64,000 nt of DNA from Multifurca ochricompacta (taxonomy: Eukaryota; Basidiomycota; Agaricomycetes; Russulales; Russulaceae). The stretch lies in NCBI GenBank assembly GCA_022496185.1, contig WTXG01000064.1:113530-177529 (forward strand). Direction: 5' to 3'. Numbering within the stretch: the stretch's first letter is position 1; every line of letters begins with the position of its first letter. The notes beneath the pieces were generated by a model. That model saw only the letters and a program-made list of their open reading frames with translations. It searched no databases and was not told where the DNA came from. Made by a program: the position numbers and the translations under genes. Positions 32,541 to 43,185 of this stretch are shown in pieces.

Positions 32541-33043
32541 TGTTGAACAGGCATGAGGCGCAGCATACTGACTGTGAGGTTAGCAAGTTAAGCTAGAAAG
32601 ACAAGTTATACTTCAGAGGTGAAGGAAACTCTATTTACTATACTACACACCTAGAAAGACAAGTTATCTACATGAGACGGTTAGTCAAAGGTAAAGTAGT
32701 AAGTAAGAGACTGGGACTTACACTTCAGAGGTGAAGGAAACTCTGAAGTGTAGAGGACAAAACAGACACCCTTATATACTATCTAAGGGATGGTCTGTGC
32801 ACTGGGAATAAGTCCACAAGTGCCGGACAAAGTCCAAACAATAAACAAGAGGGGATAAGGCCATTGGCCAGTACAGAAATCACATGTTACATGGTGCATC
32901 AGTCAGCTACTGTGGAATGTGAGAAAGAAAGTAATAATGATAATGTAAAAAGTCCAAAACTCCGGTATCTAATCTAATCTACAAAGTAGCTAATCTAATC
33001 ACCTGATGCCTGAAGCATCACCAAACATCTTCTGTGTTCAACA
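32541..33043 (-). mobile_element. solo LTR-D (503 bp), sister family of LTR-A
   Basis: It starts TGTTGAACAGG and ends GTGTTCAACA, with a perfect target duplication CTTGA (32536-32540 and 33044-33048). The layout matches LTR-A, but the sequence is clearly diverged. The minus-strand TATATAA starts at 32778 and E1 at 32744 (34 nt). The intron-like block begins GTAAGTCCCAG, has GACTAAC and ends TGTAG. E2 is ATAACTTGTCTTTCTAG in both copies. It sits in the Copia-C LTR. Confidence 0.93.
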
Positions 33044-33912
33044 CTTGATACCTTACTTGATTAGACACAATCCTTTATTGTCTTGGTTACTATAAGCACA
33101 CTCTTTTACAGTATTTAAAGATGCTCTCACTGTACGGTTCACTTCAGTTCTGACCATCATAACTGAAGTGAGTATTCTGTTATCTTATCTTTACCTATGT
33201 AGCTAACACACACTAGTTATAACTACCATTCTAGGTAAAGACTAATCAATATACAGTTCTGACCATCATAACTGAATTACAGTGCCTCACAAAACTGAGT
33301 CAATGTTTTGCACTTTTGCACTGTTTGTTGAATATTGCATCAACCAAAACAAATATAAACAAAGTCTTGGTGTACCATAAACGGTACAAGATAAGGGTTA
33401 TGTAATGCAACAATTATTATGTAATTCTGATCAAAACCTGTGGAGCTATGCCCATTTCAAATTGGGGACTCATTGACTCAGTTTTGTGAGTGGGTATCAG
33501 AAATATCAGAATCTGATGCTCCACCAAATGTACAGCAACCAATCCTTAATATATGGTTACCATAGTTATCTTAATATTGATGGGACCTGGAATAGAGCTA
33601 TTTAATCATGGTTTACATTCCCAGAATATTATAATTTCCCAATGCACCCCACCTCCTCTGCTCAGAAAGAAAACATGCTCTCTCTGGCCTCTGAAGGTCA
33701 TTCCACTCACACTATTGCCTCCAGACTCAGCCTCAGCCAGTCCAGAGTCTCTAGGACACTCAGAAACCTCCTTCCCAACCATCAGTCACCTCATTTTGGT
33801 CATCCTTCCAAGCTCTCTGCTACCTCTGAACATGCTATCATGATACAAATCACCACAGGAAAGGTTGCCAATGCTGTCCAGGCCACAAAGCACATCAATT
33901 CCATGATCCCCA

Positions 33913-34426
33913 TGTCAAACAATCATGCTGCTGGTTATACTGACTGTGGTTAGTAGCGGGTTAGGCTATAAAACAGATAGTACTTCAGAGGTTAGAAGAA
34001 CTCTGTATTAACTATACTACTGACCTATAAAACAGATAGTCTACATAAGACGGTTAGTTAAAGGTAAAAGAACAGTATAGTAAAGGGAACTTACACTTCA
34101 GAGGTTAGAAGAACTCTGAAGTGAAAGAGACGAAACAGACACCCTTATATACCCATAGGGGCCAGGGGAAATGGTCTGTGCGCACTGGGAATAAGTCCAC
34201 AAGTGCCGGACAATAAACAGAGAGGGATAAAGGCTATTGGCCAAAGAGATATCACATGCTTACTGCGCATTACTAGGTCCATCACTAATCAGCTGAGTAA
34301 GGTGAGAAAGAAATGTAATAAAGATAACATAAAAAGTCCGATACTCCGAAATCTAATCTAATCTAATCTACAGCTGAAGCGAACCTTAGATGCCTGAAGC
34401 ATCTCCAGACACGTCCTGTGTCAACA
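33913..34426 (-). repeat. LTR-A, 3' LTR of Copia-A3
   Basis: 514 bp. The module here has E2 ACTATCTGTTTTATAG in both the split and the fused copy, a variant not seen in A1 or A2. Confidence 0.93.
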
Positions 34427-34691
34427 TCCCTCCATGGTGAAGGCATCGATCATTAAGATGGAATGAGTTAAATGAGCACACTGCTGTTCACAATTGAATG
34501 AACATGTCGCCAGAGATCCAACTTCTCTAACTCTCAAGTGTAGGGAGAGGACCATGGTGTTCAGAGGCATATTGAGTTAGATTCTCTTATGCAAACTGAA
34601 ACCACACCTCTTGCGTCACTCTCGAAGTCGAGAACTTTGCTCATGGTGGGAAAGTGAAACTGGTATACAAAGTCTCCAGATTCCAGCTCTC

Positions 34692-37600
34692 TCATTCCAG
34701 CACTAGTCCAAATCCAGTTACCATGTGATCAAAAGATGATCTAGGCAGAGACTTTGTAAGGCCATCTGCTAGCATCTCTCCAGTGGGAGTTCGCACCAAG
34801 TCTATTTGGTGTGATTCTACATACTCCCTAATGGCATGGTACTTTATCGGTATGTGCTTTGATCGCCTTCCTGTGACAGGGTTTAATGCAAGGTCTACTG
34901 CACCCTTATTGTCACAGTGCAGTTGTATGGGTGAACTAACTTCATATCCCAACTCCTGCATGAATGTCCTGTACCACGCTGCCTGATTTGAAGCCTCGGC
35001 AAGGCTCATATACTCAGCTTCAGTGGTGGACTGTGCTACTGTCTTTTGCTTCCTGGAGCACCAGCTAATGGCTCCATTAGCAAGGAAAAAGATGTAGCCT
35101 GAGGTGGAGTGGCGGTCCTCTTGATCTCCCCATGAGGAGTCCGCAAAGCCATGAAGGCCAACTTCACCATTCCCTCCAGAATAGCGCAACTTGTAGTCTT
35201 TTGTAGCATTTAGATAAGCTAAGACATACTTTGCTAGTCGCATGTGCTGCTGGGAAGGGTTGGAAGCGAATTGGCTAAGGCGTGCAACAGCAAAACTAAT
35301 GTCGGGTCTGCTTCCAATCTGCACCCAAAGCAGAGACCCCATTAACTGTTGATACCTCTTAATTTCAGAGGTAGATGCCTGGTCTTCAAATTTGACCAAA
35401 TGAACATCCACGCCAGAGGGTAGAGGAGTATATACTGGGTTGGAATCCCCCATTCCAAACCTCTCAACTATTGAAGATACATAGGCTGTCTGGTCGATAT
35501 CCAGTGTCTTGTTAGGACGGTCCCTGGTGATGTTAACTCCAAGGTAGGACTGAATTTCGCCAAGATCAGTCATCTCATATCAGCTAGATAGAGAGTCCTT
35601 CAGCCATTGGATCTTCTTAGTGGAGGACCCAAGTATAGTGATGTCATCAACATATAAAATGACGAAAAGTGAACCATCCCCCTCTTGGTGATGATACACA
35701 TATACTCCTGCATCAGAGTACATCCGAGTAAAGCTCAGTTCATTGAGAACTGCATGGAATTGTAAGTTCCATGCTCGAGAAGCTTGTTTGAGGCCATACA
35801 GAGCTTTCTGTAACCTACAAACTTTGGACTCTTGTCCAGCAATGACGAAACCAGTAGGTTGCTCCATGTAAATCTCCTCATCCAGATCACCATGTAGGAA
35901 TGCTGATTTGACATCCATCTGGTGGATTTCCCAATCCTCAAGCGCGGCCAACGCTAATAATAGTCTAAGAGACTCAAATCTGGCAACTGGGGAGAAGGTT
36001 TCATCGAAGTCCACCCCCTCTATTTGGGTGAACCCTTTTGCTACAAGCCTAGCACGAAAGCGTCCATCTGCTTTCAATTTAAAGACCCACTTGGACTTTA
36101 CAGCCTTTCTACCTTCAGGAAGGTCTTCAAGGCGCCACACTTTAAGTTTTTCTAAGGCATCAATTTCATATTGACATGCCTCAAGCCAATCACTGGCGTT
36201 ATCAGACTCCATTGCTTCTTTAAATGTAAGAGGATCCCTATAAGGCGATCCTGCAGCATTAAGTAGATCCATCTGACCAAGTCTGGAAGAACCTGCACAA
36301 ACTCTGCATTATCCTCGTTGTAGAAGCGAGGGTTCAGACGACGATTCCGATTGGGACGTGCAGTATCCAAGTCTAAATCTTCTTGGATTGCCCTATCTCG
36401 TCGTTCAGAGCGTGGACTTGTCCTCTGAAAATTAGGTTGAGGAATTCTGTCTGCAATCCTTTGTGATTTTCTGATTGCCTTGGTTCTTTTGGGAGGGGAG
36501 GATGGTTCCATGATTTGTGATGGAGGGGTCTGATATATAGTCTGAGGGTGTGTGGTGTCTACATTCGTGTGGGTGTGGTAGGCTGTGGTACTAATTGAGG
36601 AGGTACGATGTCCTCCTGTTCCTCTTCTAGGTCTCCTCATCTTGAGGACCTCAGGAACATGTGTAGCTGCTGCTGGTGGTGGCTGGACTGGGCCACCAGG
36701 TAAAGTAAATGAGCCACCTTCAGTAGGTTGCTCTAGTGATTTATCTGCTCTGCTGTCCTTACAGAGCGGGATGGGAAGGATCTCTCATCAAATGTAACAT
36801 CTCGTGAAGAGATGAGAGACCGGGTACGACTATCCCAAAGTGTATAGCCCTTAGAAGTGGGCTCATACCCGACAAAGACGGCTTCCCTGGCTTTGGGATC
36901 TAGTTTACGCCGCTTGCCCTCTGGAACATGATAATAGGCTTTGCATCCAAAGACCTTAAAGTATGAGACATCTGGTTTGTTCCCAACCAGAAGCTCTAGC
37001 GGAGTTTTCCACTTATTAGAACGGATGGGAGTTCTATTATATATATGACATGCTGTCTCAACAGCACACTCCCAAAAACCAAGAGATAGGCCAGCATCAT
37101 GCAGCATGCTAGTGCCTTTTTCCATAATGGTTCTATTAAATCTCTCGGCCCTTCCATTCTGTTGTGGGCTATACGGCATCGTAAGTTTATGCTCTATGCC
37201 ATAATCTTCAAGCGTTGCCTTCAGCGCCTTGTTCACATACTCGCCACCACGATCTGTATGAAGACACTTGATTTTATGATTGAATTTATTTTCAAGTATG
37301 TCTTCAGTTTATTAAAAACTGGTGTGAACAGATCTTTAGACTTCATTGGAACGATTAAAGCATATCTGCTAAAGTCGTCCAAGAAGGTGGCAAAGTATAG
37401 ATTCCCTTGTATTGAACTGCACTGCAAGGGACCTACGAGATCACTATGAAGGATCTCAAGGGGGCTGAGCGCGCTTTGAAGATGGGGGAAATGGAAGACG
37501 ATGGGACTTGCCCATTTCACAGCCATAACACGGCTTGTCTTCCACTTGGCTATTATTTATTTTGAGGCCTTTAACCGCCTCAGGAGCATATCTTTTAGGG

Positions 37601-37900
37601 CTTCTTTAGACATATGGCCCATTCTTTGATGCCAGATTTCTAGTGAGGCAGATGCAGATGTATGGATACTATTAGGACGTGTTTGCCTAGTACCCAATAC
37701 AATTTGCCAAACTTCCATGCTTCCGCTATATATTGTCGCCATATTTAATTGTTGCCTTCTTATTATCAAAGAACACAGTTGCCCCTTTTTCTACTAGGGC
37801 ACTGGTGGAGAGTATTTTATGTCCTCCAGGCATGTGGAGCACATTGCTCAATTCCAAGTCGAAACCTTGATCAGTCCTGATGATCACAGTCCAACTCCAC
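34692..37900 (-). pseudogene. Copia-A3 pol (protease to RNase H)
   Basis: The minus strand carries protease and pre-integrase near 37.9-37.55 kb (HQRMGHMSKEAL), integrase 37526-36733 (HSDLVGP, SPQQNGRAERFNRTIM, a clean stretch of about 165 residues), linker 36640-36280, RT 36272-35580 (VDFDETFSPVARFESL, LYVDDITILGSS) and RT/RNase H 35573-34692 (ADSSWGDQEDRHSTSGY, ending GFGLVLE). RT ends SLSS then TGA at 35578-35580 where A1 has CGA (SSRYEMTD). Other breaks are one-base shifts. Confidence 0.92.
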
Positions 37901-39002
37901 TTGTTTTGACTATGGAGTTGTCACCTATGATACTTCATGGGTGTGTCGACTTTATATGTATCAAAGTCTTCAAGGTTGGGACTGAAATGAGCCGTTGCTC
38001 CACTATCAAGCATCCAATAATCTGAGTTGATGTCCAGATTATAGGTGTGACATAAAGGCGAATGTGAGGTGCTTCTTGCACCTCCTCTATTTTGCCACTA
38101 CCATTAACTACGGTGGCTATAGTATGTACATTTTGGGCCTCAGCCCTCTTCTTGTTCCCTGCCTTGCCTTTTTGGCATTCTCCAGGTCCTTCTTCTTCTT
38201 TGCGCAAGCATTGGACTTGTGTCCAGGCTTTTGGCAATAGAAGCAGACCACCCCTTGTGAACCAGGGGCAGCAGCGGGAAGTGGTGATAAATTTGTTTTT
38301 TGGTTTAGATTTGACAGGTGCAGCCTTAGATAGGACTGCACTACCACTTCCCGAGGGACCTGCCAGGCGACTTTCCTCATTTAGGAACCTCTGCACAAGG
38401 TCCTGAGGAGAAAGATGCTCTGGATCGCCAGAGGCCAGTATGGAGCCGGCAATGGCACTGTAGGAGTCTGGGAGAGCTTTCAACAAAATGAAGCTCATCT
38501 GGAGGTCATTGACCTCCATCCCATTCTCCCTAAGGGTACTCCTGGCATCCAGAACCTTTTGTAATTGGGTTCTGAATGTCTGTCCTTCATCAAGACGGAA
38601 GGACACCAGGGCAAGCCACAAATTATATGTGGCCATGCTACCTACAGAGCCATATAGCCGTTCCAACTTATTATACTTCTCACTAGAGAAGGATAATTGG
38701 CATCAGAGGCTACTTGAGAGTAGACCTCTTGGGTGACGTTAAGAAAGAGGAGCCCAATTAGCATTTCCTCTTCCCCATCCATTCCCTTAGGATGGGGTCA
38801 ATGACTTCCTTCTGCATTTTCTCCTTTTCCTCCTTGTCCTCTGGGAGGAGGGCATATCAGGGTAAGGCATATTATGTGCCTCCTGAGCCCGTTCATCCTC
38901 AAGAGGGCGTTAAAGTTGGCAGACCAACCTGCCAGTTGGAGCCATCAAGGCGCTCCATCTTGGAGGAGGAGGGAAGACAATTGAGACGGCATTTTGAGAT
39001 GT
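37901..39002 (-). pseudogene. Copia-A3 gag
   Basis: This is the same Gag as A1/A2. A continuous piece at 38666-37935 holds NLWLALVSFRLDEGQTFRTQ and LPDSYSAIAGSILASG; the CCHC knuckle (CFYCQKPGHKSNAC) is in a neighbouring frame at 38380-38117. The N-terminal part (39000-38670) is recognisable (REWMGEEEM region) but interrupted by missing single bases, for example near 38683 and 38780. Confidence 0.88.
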
Positions 39003-39919
39003 TATAAAGATGTTCCTGGTTCCAAGGAGCAGTTAGAACCAGTGCCCAGGTCTCGCTTAAGAGTGCCACCCCATACTGTGGCGCTATGCTTCAGAACCTA
39101 AGAAGGTCCTGCCTCTGTTGTGCGACTTTCTAGGTATAGTAAAGCTGTCTAGCGCAATCTTGTAACTAGACATAAGCTCTGGTAGACTAGCCAGAGTGTC
39201 TAGTGTAAACAAGACTGGGAGTCATGTCATGGAGGAGCCAACCGCAAGTTCCATTAGAGACAAAGGGTGTATAGCCCTTCCTCTAATGCTGGTGGTGGAG
39301 TCCATGATTAAGCCCTAGATGATTGGGGCCATGACTGAGTAGATGTCTAGTCTGTCTCTGGTAGGGCGTGGTTACCCTACAAAGGCAACGGATACTTATG
39401 CCCAGAGATGAAGACTATATCTACTATGTATAGACTATAGTAGTGCAGCCTACTTGTATCGAGCCCAAGCGTCATGGGAGTGACTACCCATGCCTTGTTC
39501 TAGACCCTAAACTCCACATGCGGGTCGCTAAACCCGGCTTACAGATAGAGCCAAGCATTGACTGGACTTAAAGCCACAAGCTTCTGGCTATAGGCCTACT
39601 AAAGCTATCTATGGGACGAAGACCCAGCTACAACTAAGAAGTTACTAATACCTAGTGCGCACTCAAGGAGCTCAAGGTGTTTCACCCGCTTAGGGTCCCT
39701 CATCACCTTTTGCAAGAACCCCGAAGGGCTAGCCAAACAGTTCAGGATGAGCAGTAAACTGCATCATCCTGTGGGGTGTTAAGGTGCACAGAATGTAAAT
39801 AGGAAAGCTCACTGGAAGAAGCTGGTGGGAAAGACTTTTGAAGCTTTTGTGAGCTTGGTGTGCAAATAAGCGAGTTGGGCTGTAATGAACAAAAGGGAAT
39901 TACAGATCAGTATGAGCGG
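39003..39919 (-). other. Copia-A3 untranslated leader
   Basis: An uninterrupted 917-bp copy of the Copia-A leader. It provides the pre-insertion sequence for hAT-N1a (about 39074-39090) and for FB1 (about 39129-39145). No protein-coding frame is supported. Confidence 0.75.
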
Positions 39920-39933
39920 CAGGGCCCATAACC

Positions 39934-40447
39934 TGTCAAACAATCATGCTGCTGGTTATACTGACTGTGGTTAGTAGTGGGTTAGGCTATAAAACAGATA
40001 GTACTTCAGAGGTTAGAAGAACTCTGTATTAACTATACTACTGACCTATAAAACAGATAGTCTACATAAGACGGTTAGTTAAAGGTAAAAGAACAGTATA
40101 GTAAAGGGAACTTACACTTCAGAGGTTAGAAGAACTCTGAAGTGAAAGAGACGAAACAGACACCCTTATATACCCATAGGGGCCAGGGGAAATGGTCTGT
40201 GCGCACTGGGAATAAGTCCACAAGTGCCGGACAATAAACAGAGAGGGATAAAGGCTATTGGCCAAAGAGATATCACATGCTTACTGCGCATTACTAGGTC
40301 CATCACTAATCAGCTGAGTAAGGTGAGAAAGAAATGTAATAAAGATAACATAAAAAGTCCGATACTCCGGAATCTAATCTAATCTAATCTACAGCTGAAG
40401 CGAACCTTAGATGCCTGAAGCATCTCCAGACACGTCCTGTGTCAACA
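39934..40447 (-). repeat. LTR-A, 5' LTR of Copia-A3
   Basis: 514 bp, nearly identical to 33913-34426 (differences include AGCGGG/AGTGGG and CCGAAA/CCGGAA). The PBS CAGGGCCCATAACC is at 39920-39933. Confidence 0.93.
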
Positions 40448-41497
40448 CCCCAACCATGTCTCTTCACAAACTGTGCATTGGGTTCTTAAACAACATTCAT
40501 TCAAGGCTGTAACAAAGAAGAAAAGGCCACTACTCTCTGCAGTACATTGCAAGAAACACTTAGCCTTTGCTTTGAAGTACCAAAAATGGGCTATGGAGGA
40601 CTGGGAGAGGGTGATTTGGTCAGCTGAGACCAAAATTAACAGGTTTGGGTCAGATGCCAGTCTTCCACAGTCCATTCTCTGTACTTCAAAGCAAAGGCTA
40701 AGTGCTTCATGCAATGTACTGCAAAGAGTAGTGGCCTTTTCTTCTTTGTTACAGCCTTGAATGAATGTTGTTTAAGAACCCAATGCACAGTTTGTGAAGA
40801 GACATGGTTGGGGATCATGGAATTGATGTGCTTTGTGGCCTGGACAGCATTGGCAACCTTTCCTGTGGTGATTTGTATCATGATAGCATGTTCAGAGGTA
40901 GCAGAGAGCTTGGAAGGATGACCAAAATGAGGTGACTGATGGTTGGGAAGGAGGTTTCTGAGTGTCCTAGAGACTCTGGACTGGCTGAGGCTGAGTCTGG
41001 AGGCAATAGTGTGAGTGGAATGACCTTCAGAGGCCAGAGAGAGCATGTTTTCTTTCTGAGCAGAGGAGGTGGGGTGCATTGGGAAATTATAATATTCTGG
41101 GAATGTAAACCATGATTAAATAGCTCTATTCCAGGTCCCATCAATATTAAGATAACTATGGTAACCATATATTAAGGATTGGTTGCTGTACATTTGGTGG
41201 AGCATCAGATTCTGATATTTCTGATACCCACTCACAAAACTGAGTCAATGAGTCCCCAATTTGAAATGGGCATAGCTCCACAGGTTTTGATCAGAATTAC
41301 ATAATAATTGTTGCATTACATAACCCTTATCTTGTACCGTTTATGGTACACCAAGACTTTGTTTATATTTGTTTTGGTTGATGCAATATTCAACAAACAG
41401 TGCAAAAGTGCAAAACATTGACTCAGTTTTGTGAGGCACTGTATAACTACCATTCTAGGTAGTTTGGATTATCTAACCTCAGGCTGCATTCATTACA

Positions 41498-41571
41498 GGT
41501 ATGAAAACCCTTGACAATCACTAAGCCAAAGCCACAGCTTTTGGGCCAAGCCATGCCAGAACATCACTAAT
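41498..41571. mobile_element. two fused hAT right-end fragments
   Basis: GGTATGAAAACCCTTGACAATCACTA (41498-41523) is the right terminus of hAT-N1. It is followed directly by a segment ending GCCAGAACATCACTA (to 41571) that is the right terminus of the 507-1007 family. Neither has its left part here. Confidence 0.75.
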
Positions 41572-41741
41572 CTCCATAGATACTGATCCAACTTACATCA
41601 GTGGTTTTGCAATGGATAGCCCTGATGTTCTAGTATTAGTCATTGACTTACACTTTGGTCTTATTTGCTCTGGTTCCTGAGTTAATTAGCAAACAATGAG
41701 AAAGTGAAAAACATTGAATCAATTTTGGAAGTCACTGTAGG
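41572..41741. mobile_element. degraded Tc1-type terminus
   Basis: The stretch ends AACATTGAATCAATTTTGG...CACTGTAG, a diverged version of the FB2 end (ACATTGACTCAGTTTTGTG...CACTGTA). No transposase frame and no left end are visible. Confidence 0.5.
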
Positions 41742-41765
41742 TCAACTGATAACTAATCATGTGGT

Positions 41766-42047
41766 TGTCAAACAATCATGCTGCTGGTTATACTGACTGT
41801 GGTTAGTAGCAGTGAGGCTAGATAACAAATAGTACTTCAGAGGTAGAAGAACTCTATATTAGCTATACTACTGACCTAGATAACAAATAGTCTATACAAG
41901 ATGGTTAGTTAAAGGTAAAAGAGCAGTATAGTAAAAGAGGAACTTACACTTCAGAGGTAGAAGAACTCTGAAGTGAAAGAGACAAAACAGACACCCTTAT
42001 ATACCCATGGGGGCCAGGGGAAATGGTCTGTGCACACTGGGAATAAG
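41766..42047 (-). repeat. LTR-A fragment
   Basis: It begins intact (TGTCAAACAATC) and stops after about 282 bp, exactly where LTR-D begins. The module variant has E2 ACTATTTGTTATCTAG in both copies. The remainder of this LTR is not found downstream of the nest. Confidence 0.88.
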
Positions 42048-42331
42048 TGTTGAACATAAGATATGTTCGGTGATGCTTCAGGGATCAGGAGATTAGATTA
42101 GCTACTTAGTGGACTAGATTAGATATCGGAGTTTCAGACTATTTACCATATCATTATTACTTTCTTTCTCACATTCTGCAGTAGCTGACTGATGTACCTT
42201 AGTAATGATGTACAAGCATGTGATTCCTTACTGGCCAATGGCCTTATTCCCTCTTGTTTATTGTTTGGACTCTGTCCGGCACTTGTGGACTTATTCCCAG
42301 TGCACAGACCATCCCTTGGATAGTATATAAG
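42048..42331 (+). repeat. LTR-D fragment
   Basis: It begins TGTTGAACATAAGA (plus orientation of the 32541-33043 family) and is cut at its TATATAAG by the next LTR start. Confidence 0.85.
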
Positions 42332-42575
42332 TGTTACGTCCGGTGCGGGACGTTCCACACAACTTGTGTGACAGCGTTCGTTTGTGTATCAGATAAGAGA
42401 CCAATGGGGTCTCTTGGAGTTATACGGGAAGAGTCAAAGTCAAAGAGGCTGTACTCTAAGACAATGTTGAACGGAAAGTACCAGAAGTACTTGAGATGGT
42501 CGAGTCAGAGTGTCCAAAGGGAAGTCCAGAAGACAAGCACCGATGTATTCAATAAGTCGAGTCTGAGGTCTACAA
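42332..42575 (-). repeat. Gypsy-G LTR fragment
   Basis: The first 244 bp of a G-type LTR (TGTTACGTCCGGTG), diverged from the G1 LTRs. It is cut at GGTCTACAA, where the G1 LTR starts. Confidence 0.88.
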
Positions 42576-43154
42576 TGTTACGTCCGGTGTGAGACGTTCC
42601 GCACGACTTGTGCGACAGCATTGATCGAGGGTTCAGATAAGAGGTCAATAGGACCTCTTGGAGTTCAGGGGATGAGTCAAAGTCAAAGGGGCTGTTCCCT
42701 AGGACGATGGTGAGCGGAGAGTGCCGAAAGCACTGAGACAGACGAGTCAGAGATTGCAAGGGGAAGTCCGAAAGACGAACACCGATGTATTCAATAAGTC
42801 GAGTCTAAAGTCTACAGCATAGCTAAGACGGACTTATATACGTAAATGAACGGGCGTCTATAGATAAGGATATCGGAGTCATGTGGGCCCGAAGATGCAA
42901 AAGCGGACGGCATAAAGCCTGGCTTCTGATAGGGGATTAAGTAAATGTCCGGTCGTAAAGATAAGAAGATAAGGAGAGACAATCATAGACAAACAGTAGG
43001 TATACAAGTCCAAACAACGGTCATGGGGATGGAAGCAGCGCATGTGAGGGGTCCCAAGAGGGAGACGTAATGAGAAAGTGAAGGGTCGGTGGACGAGTGG
43101 GGTCCCGGTTGGGGAGAGTGAAGAAAATAGGGCTACTGGGCCCTGTTCGTAACA
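42576..43154 (-). repeat. 3' LTR of Gypsy-G1
   Basis: 579 bp, TGTTACGTCC...GTTCGTAACA. It contains the minus-strand TATATAA motif and the AGACTCGACTT-like start with one change (AGTCGAGTCTAAAG). The polypurine tract AAGGGAGGGTGA (complement of 43155-43166) lies inside it. Confidence 0.92.
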
Positions 43155-43185
43155 TCACCCTCCCTTCTGGTTCGAGCTGACCCAG

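Larger units (their letters stand above)
33913..40447 (-). mobile_element. Copia-A3, complete young Ty1/Copia element
   Basis: A 6535-bp element with 514-bp LTRs (33913-34426 and 39934-40447) that differ at about two positions, and a perfect target duplication CCCCA (33908-33912 and 40448-40452). The PBS is at 39920-39933 and the polypurine tract at 34427-34438 (complement). The low LTR divergence makes it one of the latest arrivals. The gene still has several single-base shifts and one CGA-to-TGA stop at 35578-35580. Confidence 0.95.
33280..41441. mobile_element. Tc1/mariner foldback element FB2, split by Copia-A3
   Basis: The ends are CAGTGCCTCACAAAACTGAGTC in inverted orientation, with TA duplications at 33278-33279 and 41442-41443; joining the flanks restores E2 of the Copia-C LTR exactly. 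Without Copia-A3 it is 1622 bp. Arms are 33280-33912 plus 40453-40580, and 40681-41441 (761 bp each), mirror images with few differences, around a 100-bp loop. Each arm encodes the N-terminal half of a Tc1 transposase including a helix-turn-helix (ENMLSLASEGHSTHTIASRL, LSQSRVSRTLR). The loop encodes EDWERVIWSAET and NRFGSDA; the first catalytic Asp (WSDE) is Ala. The C-terminal half is absent. Confidence 0.92.
26595..41497 (+). mobile_element. 3' LTR of Copia-C, split by three nested insertions
   Basis: The polypurine tract CACAGGGGA ends at 26594 and the LTR starts TGTCAGAAATGG. LTR pieces are 26595-26625, 32446-32540, 33044-33279 and 41442 to about 41497 (ending CATTACA). Removing Copia-B, solo LTR-D and FB2 leaves an LTR of about 410 bp. 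It contains TATTTAA (33112) and the leader module: E1 33146-33167, intron-like 33168-33216 (GTGAGT, GCTAAC, TAG), E2 33217-33234, and the fused copy starting 33255 and completed at 41458 after FB2. The right end is my best reading. Confidence 0.75.
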
